Assembly (NCBI RefSeq): GCF_000203795.2 | Contig: NW_006281116.1 | Coordinates: 451,195-515,194, forward strand | Direction of reading: 5' to 3' | Origin: Batrachochytrium dendrobatidis JAM81 | Lineage: Eukaryota; Chytridiomycota; Chytridiomycetes; Rhizophydiales | DNA length: 64,000 nt | Shown: piece after piece, positions 45,715 through 57,848 of the stretch | How the letters are laid out: each line of letters opens with the position of its first letter | Numbering within the stretch: the stretch's first letter is position 1 | Position numbers and translations under genes: made by a program | Notes under the pieces: generated by a model | What the model saw: the letters and a program-made list of their open reading frames with translations, nothing else | The model's database searches: none | Told to the model about the DNA's origin: nothing

Positions 45715-46060
45715 TTGCAATGCATCGTATCGATCAGTTTGATGAAAATGGGTTGAATCTGATACATGACTGTTATTTTATAACGACGGCAGCTTCAAGG
45801 GTGACAATCAGCACTTTTGAAATGGATATTCAGAAAACGCCAAATACACCATATAGTCGATCAATAACAAACATCGCTGTTGGTGGAAAATCAACCTCGG
45901 TAATATTCTGGAATGATCTTTTCAACTGCGGTCATGTATCCAGTAATCAGATAGTGTCAGACCATTACCTTGATTATGGATAGTTATCATCACATATACA
46001 ATCCATTACTACAACATATACTGTCACTGTATACCAAATACTTGACTGATTGTTTGGTTG
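45715..46060 (-). pseudogene. Promoter and first codons of a pepsin-like gene, relic on the minus strand
   Basis: Reverse complement of this segment aligns with 61885-62250, the upstream region of the pepsin-like gene: GGTATACAGTGACAGTATATG, GGATTGTATATGTGATGA, ACCGAGGTTGATTTT, GTGCTGATTGTCACCCTTGAA, and CATGTATCAGATTCAACCCATTTTC, which contains the equivalent of the upstream ATG at 62204. Similarity stops near 45715, just inside the coding region. Only the 5' end of the locus survives here. Confidence 0.8.
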
Positions 46061-49000
46061 GTCATATTTTGTGCAGTTTAAATTGATCCCATTTGTCCTT
46101 TATTGGTCAATCTGTATATAAATCAGGTTATTCAATGACTTGCTATCATACAAATTCAAATACAGTCTATGCACATATTGACAACTATGCAACAATTGGT
46201 TGTTCTTGTTGGAATATCCTGATTGAACTACCAATAATGGCTATTGTACACATAGTCACTCAATATCCTGCCAATTGTGATTGTGATTGTATTCCACATC
46301 CAATTATAGATTGTAATCAGTCACAATTGCCGTGTTTGATCAAGTAATGGTTTTACATTGATCATGATACCATACATCACGATATTGCCAGATCACTGCA
46401 CACAAGTCATGATCAATACAAATGCATTACTGATTGACATTGATCGACACCATAAATGCAGTCAGACAGCACAATACTGTTGGAATTGAGAGTTTTAGTG
46501 TTTCAAGCATAGTGTTGACACCATTGTGACAACCATTATCATTAGTATAAAAGCTATATGATGTAAAACGACATACACCATATCGACTATAATATGATCA
46601 GTGATATATTTTATCGCATAAATAACCAGTTTTGTTACTATATATATTCAGTCCATAATTTGTTACTACACGATGTTTGCTTATTCACATTATGAATATC
46701 TGTATATATTGTATCATTGTTTGGCCATTTGATTTGCTTTTGATGTTTCTGTTGGTGACGTGACTGATCCATACGTTGCAGCCTCCATTGCAATTGATTT
46801 AATGTCATGCAATAATCAAATGGCTTTTGAGTTCGAGTCAATCCGAGTCAACCCGAGTCGGATCGAGTTGAGTGAAACAGTTTGTAATTCCAGATTATCA
46901 TGGTTTGTATTCAATCTATGTGATGATATATACATGGAGCTTATACACGGTTTGACCACACGAGACAGCGACTGTGGTACGGTATCCAATGCCAGCAATA
47001 TCCCGTTATTGTGAGACATTATATATTGCTGCCATTCAACAATAACATGTGTGTATATATGCGATTTGAATAAATGATCGTGTTACAACCCCTGACTATC
47101 CAAGTACATATTTGAATTGGCATCTGGAACTTGGTTGCAGGACTATCAGAGTCTATGCATATTTGCATGTATAGTTGCCAGTTTATGCTCCAAATTCAGT
47201 GACAGATAATCCACCAACGCTGTGTAGGTAGATTGCAATATTTGGGGTGTTTTCAATGCATTTTGTCCAGTAGTGTCTGGGATACGCACTGTCGAGTTAT
47301 TGTGATGCCACATCATGGTTGTAAGTTGATACACGTTGGTATTCATCACTATCATTCACTCATTCATCACTGACATGCTCTTGATCATACCGATCTGTGT
47401 TGAATGCGTTGCATAATATTGAATTGTTGTGCTGGATGCAAGTGCTGGTTTGAACGTGCTACATCTGAGCGCAGTTTAGTCAAAATCTCATGTTGAATAC
47501 TAAACATGGCATCCGAGTGATACAATCAGACGTGTTTCACCATCTCTCCAATTTTGGATTTGTGAAACCTCGATATTATACATTCCATCATTCATCAGAT
47601 TGTCTACCTTGTCACGTCAACGCAGCTCCGATCGTACTTGAGTCTACATATTGTCCAAACTCGACACTCCATGTTAGTGTATGTTGAACCATCCAGATCT
47701 TTGAACTGGTCATGGGTGGAAAACGTTGCCTCGGATCCCCATACGGAACATTGATCTTGTTTGACACACTATGCATGTCCTAGCTGGATACGTCATAACA
47801 TTAGCGCAACGAATAATGTATGGGTTGAGTTGTTAAATCATTGCCAGATTCAAACACCTCCATACCATCAATACCAAATGCATCCATCGACGCGCTGGAT
47901 GAGATCTGGTTCAAGTCACTGATGTCACTGATGTCGCGATAATGTAGTGCCCTCGACAATTCAAACCAAGGTATTTGCTGTTTGACAGTATGTATATAAT
48001 GACTTGTTTGCTGCCAACTTTGAATACGAGTATGTCAGAATGAACTGGGATTGCATTTGATGTTCCATGTGTACGACTAGGTACTGCACAATATGTTTAC
48101 AATGATGTGGTACTAGATAATCGTGTCAATGGTGTCAATGACTCAATAGTTGATGCTGGAATGGGTGTAATACATGGCCACTGATCATGTCTATACACAG
48201 ACACTCGTTTTACAGGAAATGGTATGGTAGGAGCACATTCAACTGTGACATGGCTCTGCATCAGCACCATTCATTTTAGGATATGTTTGAAATGACATTG
48301 ATTAATGTTTAAAATGGGTTGATGCATCTAAACTAGCTTTTAAATCAATTTATGGAACTTCACGTGTGATGCATTATGAATAGCCTGCGACCATGATGAA
48401 TCTAAAATCATTAGTATCGACTTGTTTGGGTAAATGATGAGCAGGTTTGTATGAATTGGCCAATACTGAATTCTGAGACTGTCAAGTTACATTTTAATGA
48501 TACAACAGCCTACCCAACAAGCCAATACTGGGTTGAATCCAATTTAATACAATCCGATTTAATTTAATACAATCCAATTTAATCCAATGATCTGATTTTG
48601 AAATTGCGCGGGTTGCACGAGTTGCCAAATTCAGCAAGTTGTGGCTAAAGAAGTGTAAATGGCAATATTATGGTCTTGCATCATCTTGGCAATGGTAACT
48701 GTCCAACAAAGCTGTCTTGTTCATATGGGGTTGTATTTTACTTGGCTATCATCAAACTACTTTGAACTGTTGTGTATTTGGAATGAAGCATGGTCGACTA
48801 TACTCTTTGATATGTAGATCTACATTTTATAGTGAGTTGGAGCACATGAGGTTGGTCAGTGGTGAGTGTTGATGTTGCCAGCCTTTCAAAGCTATCAGAA
48901 AAACAGTGACTAGGTCCGTTTCCATATCCAATTCAACTGTCGACAATGCACACATCGGTTGCTCGTATACTATGACTTGCTATTGAACCAAATCCAACGA

Positions 49001-50304
49001 TTTGTTCAAAATTCAATGATTTGATAATCCATCAGCAGTAAGTTGAAAGGACAGGTTTCTACCAATGTCATAATATCACCAGTGTTGAGTTGATGACATA
49101 TATGCTATGGGTATATCAGATGAAGAGAGTATTTTGATATTAGCGTGCTTGATTTTCCAGTCAAACAGAATAACAGACATTTGTATTTTCAGTATATTTG
49201 ATCCATGCAATGAATACCAAACAGACATTTACGTGGGTTGTATTTACTAACCTAGTGTATTGATTAGATCCAGTAGTACTATTTTGATTTTAGCAATGCA
49301 TGAAACCTTGTTTGTCTGGTATGCATTACCAATGTATTTTAGGTAGTAGTGAAGAGTTGCAGTTCAGACGCGTAAAAATGTGCAGATTTGTGTAGATTGA
49401 CCGACTGGATCTGTGTATACCATCAATGTGCTGCACAGATTATACGGAAGATGTGTGGATATACTTGCTCATGTAAACTAGCTGAACCGGGTGTCACTGC
49501 GTTCAAGACTACTTGAGCAGTTTGTATTCGATGCAGTTGGAGTATCATGCAATAATCGTGTGAACAGACTCGTCACTACAGTCATACACAACCATCAACC
49601 ACTACAGTCGTACTAGACGTCTACAAGTATGAACATGCAGTGCGTTTGGTTACTATTCAATCGAGTGGATCTTGGTCACTATTCAATCGAGTAGATCTGC
49701 CTATCACATATACAGTCAGACAGTCAGACACAATACATGACCACATTACAGCATACGGTTGGCATAGTTGTATGAGATGGTTGTGCAGTATCAACTGCAG
49801 TACAAACGAATCTAATATCATCAGCCATGACCGCTGCAGGAGTTGTCAGCAGCACAGCATTACGCATTGTCCATCGTACATGGATTGACTATTGGGAACG
49901 TTCACCGCACTACCCAGCCACCCCACACACTTCAAGCTGGCACATAGATCCCCGATCCGTCAGAGTCGGAGGGATGATGATGATATGGTCCAATCAACTC
50001 AAAATATTATGTGTTGATGCATTAATGCAGCTAGTTTGTGTTACTCGATTCCACGAGGTCGATGCGTGCGGAGTCTGGGATTCAAGGTAAAATAACGAAT
50101 TAATTGATGATGGTTTGATTATTACGGGACGTTTTTGCAATGTATTTGATTATTACGTGCTGAGAGTTTGGCTTGTCGGGGATTCGCATGTCAATTGTTT
50201 CAGTTAAATAGTGCATCGTTTGTCCAGATCCGACACCATTATTAGTTGTTGATCAAGATCTTACTTGCCTATCTACCTATTGATCCAAAACTCGCTTGTT
50301 TACC
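46061..50304. other. Gene-poor AT-rich region with simple repeats
   Basis: About 4.2 kb without a convincing gene. Landmarks: a 10-11 base repeat (cgagtcaatc/cgagtcaacc/cgagtcggat) at 46830-46866; a repeat of aatccaatttaatac units at 48536-48590; ctattcaatcgagt(g/a)gatct twice at 49656-49698; cagtcagacagtcagaca at 49711-49730. Stretches such as 48040-48300 (LGTAQYVYNDVVLDNRVNGVND..) look like old coding sequence with stops but match nothing I know. Confidence 0.45.
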
Positions 50305-53300
50305 TACCTATTGATCCAAATCTCAGATCTGATTGTTTCCCTTGTGTATTTTGTTAAACAGTCATACACACTACTTGTTTGAACGTATTAGTTTGCAGCA
50401 ACTATTGCAACTATTACAACTGCTACCCATATTATTGTTATCAAGTTTCGAGGTCAACTCGTTTTACATTTCCATTTCCATTCATTTCGTGACACCCTAC
50501 AACACCAATAATGAGTTCACTGTGGTCCCGTCTCAACATCCTATCGGCTCTTTCTCCAAAACAGTCTTGCCGTAGTGTGCAAAACACTATTCCCCAACCA
50601 ACCAATGCTTGTGAAAATGCACCACACCTTGCCGAAGCAAGCATGAATCCAGAAAGGTATGCAGTACAGTATTTGTATTATAGTTGTGCATCTGAATATT
50701 GTATTTTGGTTACACAACACATTGCTAACATGACTGTTTACTTGCATGTGTATTATTTACGATTTGATGATTGCATTTACGGTATTTTGGGATGGACTCG
50801 AAACGTTGCCGAATTTAATTTTGTTGATTCGACTCCGACTACGCGACTTTGATGGTAATGATTTTGACTGTTTTTGATGCTATCTAATGTCATTGAACGT
50901 CATTCGATGTGTATCAATTGTGATTTGTGTTGGTTGGTATGATGTGCTGGTTGATTATTATTTGGGATTGAATTGGTTGATGCATAATTTGATTTATGAG
51001 ACAATGGGTTGAATGCTACTTTAAACTTTTACTGTTGTTTGTGCATAATTTTGTAATGTTGTGATTGACTAGTTCAAATCAGGAAAACATATATACTGAT
51101 ATGTATACATTCAGTGCAATCAGTCCAATCAGTGCAATCAATGATTCAAGAATCCCTACTTCACCAAGTAAGTGTGTGATTTTTGTATCAATTTCTCACG
51201 AGTTTTGGATGTACATGCATGTGAATGCATGTATTGTGGATTGTTTAGGCTGTAGTGTGTTGATGGTAACTATACTGATTATATTGACTGATGGATTGTT
51301 TTAAAACATTTACATTATAGTCTCGTCCCTGATTGAGGCAGTTAGGATACTGCAGTCTGGAAAGCAATGCGACTCTACAGTATCAACCATATATACTGCA
51401 GAGTCCATTGCACCAGATTCAGCAGTGACTGGCCATTCATCAGGACCCGTTGAGCATTATACCGATGCTCAAGCATCTATGCTGTCATACAGCTATGCTA
51501 AACGGGTTTTGGCGTGTGACAAACCGCCTTTTGAAACTCGGTATAAAGTAAGTTGGTTGTATTAGTATAAATCTTGAGTTTAGCTTTGAAATTGCACAAG
51601 CTGTGCTGGATTGATACAATTGTATAGTTATGGTTGACTAATGTTTTATTTATTGGTATGTGTCAACTATTTATATTTGACAGGCTGACCAGATGATGTA
51701 CACAAGCAGTAAGCTTCCCGGTGAGGTTGATAGATTGAGAATGTGGCAGCTCATGTCATGACTGAGTGATTCCATCAGTGTCTGTGAGTATGTGCGCGAG
51801 TTACAAGTTTCTGGTTCAACAATCGTTGATAACAAAACATCCATTACAGTCAAAAATAAGACCCAATCACGGTGCTCAACCAGATCCTGTTCAGTGTTTG
51901 CAGTCTCTGCAGTGGTGACTGGACCAAACTCATGATTGCTGAAAACATGGCAAGATCACCGCATCAATCAACCAGTACTGTTTACTCGACCACCCAATGC
52001 ATCCGTGACAAATGTAAGGTGCTTTCGATTGATCCAGACAGTGCATCTGCGTCTGATGCAACTCGACTGGTATATGTAGTTGGATCTGTGGGCATGCGAT
52101 TGATCAACAGCGATTTGTCAGTGTACACGCAGACCAACAATTTGTGTGGTATCAGTCCAATCCAAACTACTGGCAGGGCAACTCGAGGTAATATGAACTC
52201 GATTGGAAACGTTGACTTTTTCACATTGATGGACGAAATGCTACAAACAGTCAAATACCTCACCATGCAAGTTGTATTCCTGAAAACTGATATGGACGCT
52301 GTGACTAGCGCATTTGGTCAGTTGCAGAGCCAAACCAATGACATTGTTGTCATGATGACCAAACACGACAATGTCATTCGATCATTACTGGGACAGATCT
52401 TGGTCAAACTGGACTCTGGTTGCTCACCAACACATGCAGTTGTTATACCAGTTGTGGTATTCGAAACCATTTCCACGACTGTGAACATCACCGCAACAGT
52501 GACTGTGTTTTGCCCACAAAGTCAATCCAAGTTGTTCATATGCGACAACAGCACGTTGCACACACACGCAGACTGTCGATACGGAATGTCAAGCAACAAT
52601 CGACTTATTCCGTAGTCGTGCAATTGTTGACATAAATGCCATTGTGGTCAATGCTGTATCGACTGGTGTCGAACCTTGAATGAATGCTGCAACTCGCATT
52701 TGTTTATTGCGTTTTGCATCGAATGCAATGTGCACACTCAATAAACTTTGTGGTATTCTGGTCACATTCCGTATCAATCTGCAATGGATTACCAACATCC
52801 ATACAATCAACAACACGATCAGATTATTAGTAGATCAATCTATTGCTGTCAAACTTGTAGTCATGACCCAACTCGGTACAAATCAGGTCAAGTTTGACCC
52901 AGAAACTCCAACAAAAAACATCAACCCGACCACTGAGCTGGCTGCTCGTTGACGGTTTGCTGGTTATGTGGGTTTATTGTTGATGGGTAAGCGTGTAAAC
53001 TGTCGTACACGCAATTTATACTGCGAGTTGATGGTCAAGTCTGACAATCTGCATTCGTGAACTTGTGTGCAAGCAGTGTTTTGTTGGATCTCAAACATCC
53101 TGCAACTCGCACAGTTGTTTGCACAGTTGCTCGCCTATCAATCCAACTGGATCTGCAACTCTGTCAAGCAAATCCGTAGTCCAACCTGCTGATGTTGATG
53201 TGACTACAATAAACACGAAACTCACCGAAATAACACTTGCTGATCTGACAGGTCAATGAGTGACACTCTAACCATTAGTACCAAACAAACAACGTTTTGA

Positions 53301-54170
53301 ATCAACAATCAACTGTCATGACAATTGGTAACGTTCGTGGTCATTTGGCATCCATTTCAAACCATCACATCAAACACATTTCCAAAATCGATTGCTGGAC
53401 AACTCAACTCGGTGCACGAGTGCGTATTACTGTGCCAGAGTTGTTAAACATTGGTAATGTGAAATATCATAAATAACGAGATATTTCAGAGACTCATACG
53501 CGACGCATATATGTTTGAGGCGATGTCTATCGCAGCCATCACTTGTGCAATAACAAGATACTTTCTCAGCTATGACGTCTAATTCACGGATACGCATAGC
53601 CGTTATCCACATCTTTATAAAATGATCAATGTTTTCTTTTATCAATAAACAACACAATTAACTCATTGGTTCATTCCTTCATTCTCATCTTTTACTTTTG
53701 TGATATTCCTCCAAAACTATACTACATTAATATGTTGTCATACGTCCAAGAGCAACAGTATTGTCAAGGTGTGATGTTGGCAACTACACACAACTTGACA
53801 TGAATGACAATGTTGATGTCAAAACTGTCAATGTATTACAATATATTGGTCAACAGTGACTGCAATCAATGATAATGTTGCAGTCAATTCAATCCAATTG
53901 TTGATTGGAACAATCATTATCCACTTGTCAGATTCAGCATGTAAATGCATGTTTTGTAACACATTTACTAATCCAACAATTGACTGATTAACAATAATTG
54001 AATATTAAAATGTTGAATAAAAGACTCGAGTCATTATATGAATGACGTAATCAATTGTTGAGTTGAATTGACACTTGATTGAACAATACAAATAAACACA
54101 TGACAAATGTTTAAACACTATTCAAAGTGTGTGAATTTGTCTCACATTATTCACATGATATCGAGTTTTG
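50305..54170 (+). repeat. 3.8 kb repeat module, copy 2 (upstream of CRN at 54251)
   Basis: Second copy of 38895-42758, same orientation and same order of all internal ORFs (50511-51780 spliced model, 51872-52615 247-codon ORF, 52680-52952, 53065-53259). Differences from copy 1 are point changes plus a small local replacement at 53762 (tgtcaagg against tgctgtgg). At the left edge an extra partial repeat of tacctattgatccaaaactc occurs (50270-50325). The right edge ends at gagttttg (about 54170), where copy 1 continues into the right arm of the inverted repeat and copy 2 into a pyrimidine-rich tract. Confidence 0.88.
51872..52615 (+). CDS. Hypothetical 247-residue ORF in repeat copy 2
   Basis: Duplicate of 40462-41205 with the same length and the same stop; first ATG at 51931. 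See that entry for the protein description. Retention of an intact frame in both copies is compatible either with coding function or simply with a young duplication. Confidence 0.3.
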   Translation: MLNQILFSVCSLCSGDWTKLMIAENMARSPHQSTSTVYSTTQCIRDKCKVLSIDPDSASASDATRLVYVVGSVGMRLINSDLSVYTQTNNLCGISPIQTTGRATRGNMNSIGNVDFFTLMDEMLQTVKYLTMQVVFLKTDMDAVTSAFGQLQSQTNDIVVMMTKHDNVIRSLLGQILVKLDSGCSPTHAVVIPVVVFETISTTVNITATVTVFCPQSQSKLFICDNSTLHTHADCRYGMSSNNRLIP

Positions 54171-54250
54171 TCTCTTTTCTTTTCTTTTCTATTTTTTTCT
54201 TCATTCCATTCTTATTCTACTCTATATTCTATTCTTTCATAAACTCCAAA
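54107..54250 (+). promoter_or_regulatory. CRN promoter region with pyrimidine tract
   Basis: Left arm of the inverted repeat persists (54130-54148) but the right arm is replaced by a CT-rich run (tctcttttcttttcttttc, 54169-54187). The proximal part ctctatattctattctttcataaactcc matches ctattctatattatatattctatt..ttttataaactct in front of the CRN at 42862, ending 1-6 bases before each ATG. Confidence 0.5.
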
Positions 54251-55418
54251 ATGACCAGGCTTTATATTCAATACCTTGAAAACACTCCGGTATCATTATT
54301 TACTCAAAATTTGTCTGTCCCTGAAGGAGAAGAACCTGATATTTCTGACCTGGTCGCCGCTTACAAGGCTGCCACCACTCCTCGTTTTGAAAATATTCCT
54401 GTTGACGAGCTCACCATCCATTGCTGGAGATGTGCTTCTGAAATCCATTCAGGAGCCGGTTGGTTCCTACGACCAACCGCTTGTCATCAAGTCAGGTATT
54501 GTTCATGGTCCTACCGTAGGAATCAATGACTTTGTCAGAAAAGGTATACCAACGTATTGGAAAGTTTCTGGCGCTCTCTCGGATTCCTTAGCCGTAAAAG
54601 GTGTTTGTTCTCGTATGTATCGAAATGCTGATAACTATCTTGGTTACTACGAATCAGGGCAACCAGCTTTCTTTTATGAGGAAAACGAACCCACTCTCAA
54701 AATCAATGTATTATTTAAAACAAAAGAAAACGCTCTTCGCTTCGATAGTCACTTACGAAATGAATCGATTACCATCAATTCTCCTATGAACAGCCTGACA
54801 ATTAATTCCAGTGTTTCTACAACCTCAACCGCTCAGCTTGGAGAAAGAATCTATTATAAGGATTACATCCCTACTGATTCTGAATCGCCACAAGACACTC
54901 AGTCTGTAATAACCATTCAGTTTTCAACCTTTGAAAAAACAAGCGACGAGTTCAAATACCAAAGAATCGAAAAATTGTCAATTTTTGGTTCGATGGGGAA
55001 AGCAGAAAGCTGTCACTTGATATCTGCCTCTCATTGTAGAAACTACTCCTTTTATAGTCAATACGACAAAAACCCAAACAATAGGCTAGCAATGTCAATG
55101 GACCTTCACGGTTGGTTTATCAACTTGAGCACCGAGATTCCGCTGTTCTATTTGAAAATCGTCTCCATTTCTGATTCGGTTATTGTAGAAGACAGATATA
55201 AAGTCGTACTTGCGGTAGTAGCATTGAATCAAGAATCGGCTGATATGATATTTTATCGCTTGATTGAAGGCTCGACAAAAACAGATAACCCACTCATAAT
55301 GAATACTTCAGTTCATGTGACTAACCCTACTATATTCCGGAAATGTCTGGAATGGAAAGAGAAGGAAACCATGAAGAAGTGGGATGATTATTATTCAATG
55401 GATTCTGCGGTCCCGTAA
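54251..55418 (+). pseudogene. Crinkler (CRN) HNH-like nuclease effector with a 23 bp deletion in the header
   Basis: Starts MTRLYIQYLENTPVSLF at 54251 and follows the CRN header to DELTIH (about 54422). There the nucleotide sequence skips 23 bases present in the CRN at 42862, shifting the frame; the original frame ends at 54529, while the continuation frame (AGDVLLKSIQEPVGSYDQPLVIKS onward) is open to 55418. The downstream part is unlike the 42862 gene: after about 190 residues comes KAESCHLISASHC, YDKNPNNRLAMSMDLHGWF, which has the spacing of an HNH nuclease (H..N..H). This is a header joined to a different effector domain. If only frameshifted at this point, about 330 residues of effector remain intact. 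Confidence 0.75.
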
Positions 55419-55479
55419 ACAAAATTTCAATAAATACGATTTCATAATATCTCCATTACAATTTCCTTTCAGGTTAAAT

Positions 55480-55935
55480 CAACTTTAGAATATTAACGAA
55501 TTTTAAAACATCAGGTATGAGTTTGGCACAGAAACCTCCTAATAACTCAAACTTATAAGCTCTAAATTGCTCTATCCCACCTTTTTGGCCTGAATTACTA
55601 ATCTCTGATAAATTGTCATTTTTGAAAATTTGGACACTGGTATCATTTGAATCTTATGAAACAAGTGTTTAGTATGAGCATGGCACCAACTATCTACCAT
55701 TAATATTAGCTCATACGCCTGCTCTAATGATTTTAACCAACGTGAATGCCACAGACAAATATTCATTTTAACAACACTCGATAGATTTTACTAGGAGCTA
55801 TCTACTAAAATACCCGGTATCATTCGGTGTCCCATCTATACTACCATTGTCATTCTTAATTCTTCCCCAATGTTTGTAATCGCACACCATACAAAACCAC
55901 CTTTTATTATGTTCAGGTAATTCTCAGCAGGCTTT
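55480..55935 (-). pseudogene. Decayed coding remnant, unknown family
   Basis: Minus-strand frames between 55935 and 55480 give RWFCMVCDYKHWG, IKNDNGSIDGTPNDTGYF, then MNICLWHSRWLKSLEQA and a terminal KGGIEQFRAYKFELLGGFCAKLIPD in shifting frames. The Trp-Phe-Cys-x-x-Cys beginning looks like a zinc-finger-bearing transposon or accessory protein, but I cannot name it. Several stops are present. Confidence 0.3.
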
Positions 55936-56097
55936 AAACATTGACATTATGAAGCTTTGCATCTCACAACACCATTGTTTAAAACCTAAACGGTTAATCA
56001 AAACACATTAGTGCTCATCAAGCAAATGTAAATAAATGTATCATCAACGCATTAGAATTTATTAAGTTGTGAAAATGTGAAATTGTTCATGGTGCTG

Positions 56098-56620
56098 TTA
56101 AAGCTCAAGTCCCTTTTGAAGTGATGCAAATGCAACAAATACCTCGGTCATACTCGTCTCCTGTACTTCATGACTTACAATACCAAGTCGTCGGGCTAGT
56201 TGACCACTATCACCACAGGTTTCCGGCAATTCCAAAACACGGAAAATATGCTCTAGTAACTCTAGTCCTATAATCATCTTCTCCTTGTCAGTCGACGCGG
56301 CCAATAGCTGTGTTTGTAAAGCTTCAACGCCAAGCTTTGTCATTTGCAATACAGTCGTTCCACCCACTTGTCGAGCTACTTGCCATGTGCCAGGTTTACC
56401 AATATTTTGCAAAAACCAATCATTCACCACATCCACGGATTCACTTGTTCTTATCGAGACCTTGTATCCGCATCCGTAAACAGATTTGAGCCTCTGCGGA
56501 GTACCAATACATTGCATACGGCCATTGACAACAATGCCAATACGATCGCCAAGTGCTTTCGCTTCTTTCATGGAATGGGTGGTAAGGATTACAGATGTGT
56601 GTTGTTTGAGTCTTGCATGG
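56098..56620 (-). pseudogene. ABCA transporter fragment: end of second nucleotide-binding domain
   Basis: Open to the stop at 56098. RLKQHTSVILTTHSMKEAKALGDRIGIVVNGRMQCIGTPQRLKSVYG is the H-loop and end of an ABCA-type NBD2, followed by the usual C-terminal region (VLELPETCGDSGQLARRLGIVSHEVQETSMTEVFVAFA). Everything upstream (Walker A, signature, Walker B, membrane domains) is missing. The sequence switches at about 56620 to the oppositely oriented fragment. Confidence 0.85.
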
Positions 56621-56636
56621 TATTTAAACAAGATTT

Positions 56637-57753
56637 TTCCTGGAGAGAATATTGCCACTTCACAACCATGGAGTTTCCCATTTATCTCCAGTTTTTGGTT
56701 CTCTACTTATAAAAGTATTCCCTCACTCCAAGTACCCAGACACGCATTACAAGAGGATGGCTTTATTGAAAACTTTAACGAAGATCATATTTCAGATTCC
56801 GACCGCAATGTGCTATCCATTAACAATATACTGAAGGAATTTAAAGTCAAAGAAAAACCAAAGGATGCATCTTCTGATTCTAGCAAGGGGATCTTTGGCA
56901 GATTTTTTTGTGGTGCAGCAACGGAAACCAAAATTAAGCGTGCTGTGCAAGACTTTAATTTGAATTTACACAGTAGTCAGATTCTTGCACTACTGGGCCA
57001 CAACGGTGCGGGAAAAACTACATTAATATCCATGATAAGTGGTGTTGTGTTGCCAAAATCAGGCCACATTTACGTCAAATCCAAGTCGGGCGACAAAGTG
57101 ATGGATATAACGGATCCTTTTGCATTGTCAATGTTTAGACAAGAACTTGGTGTATGTCCACAGTTTGATGTAATCTTTGAATCTCTCACTGTTCGTGAGC
57201 ATTTAGAACTGTATTGTGGTATTAAGGGTGTGACGATCGATGGCCGAGTTGGAGATTTTATATCTAATGGTCAAAAAGATGCTGCAAATTTAAAAATGCA
57301 ATATGTCGAGGCCATAGCACGCGATGTTGAACTGTATGCTAAACTAGATGCCTACATCAGTACTCTCTCTGGCGGTATGAGACGCAAGCCAAGTGTAGCT
57401 ATTGCGCTACTTGGATCCCCTCGTATCGTGTTGTTGGATGAGCCAACTACTGGCATGGATGTTGCTGCTCAACAACGTATCTGGTCTTTGATTCGAAGCT
57501 GCAAAAAGAATCGTGTTTTGATTTTGACTACACATTCTATGGAGGAGGCCGATGTTCTTGGTGACCGTATTGCTATCATGTCGAATGGCCATCTCAAAAC
57601 ACTTGGCACATCGATTTTTCTTAAATCGCAATTCGGTACGGGATATAGTATTGATTTTGTCAAGTCTGACAAAGCTACAATGTCCAATCAACTATCCACT
57701 CGGGCAGATTCAACAATTCTCAAAATTGTGCAGCAATTTTTTCCTGCTGCGTA
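56637..57753 (+). pseudogene. ABCA transporter fragment: first nucleotide-binding domain
   Basis: Begins FPGENIATSQPWSFPFISSFWF, the linker that precedes NBD1 in ABCA proteins, and continues with an intact-looking NBD: LALLGHNGAGKTT (Walker A), VCPQFDVIFESLTVREHLELY (Q-loop), STLSGGMRRK (signature), IVLLDEPTTGMD (Walker B) and LTTHSMEEADVLGDRI (H-loop). It ends near FFPAA with a GT donor; a possible next exon at 57819 encodes only ADTTLLSFQTKNVW before a stop. No transmembrane domain is present in the window. Together with the minus fragment it represents a broken and inverted full-length ABCA gene. Confidence 0.85.
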
Positions 57754-57848
57754 AGTAGTATATATAGGGCACCGAATGATACCAGTTTTTATTCATTCAC
57801 AAGTCTAAATTTATAGTGACACCACATTGCTTTCCTTCCAGACAAAAA

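Noticed and set aside
49827..50090. 87-codon ORF before repeat copy 2
   Set aside because: No motif, no duplicate at copy 1, composition like the surrounding spacer.
54107..54529. 140-codon ORF as a complete short protein
   Set aside because: After about codon 58 from the true ATG the frame is a consequence of the 23 bp deletion and loses all CRN similarity.
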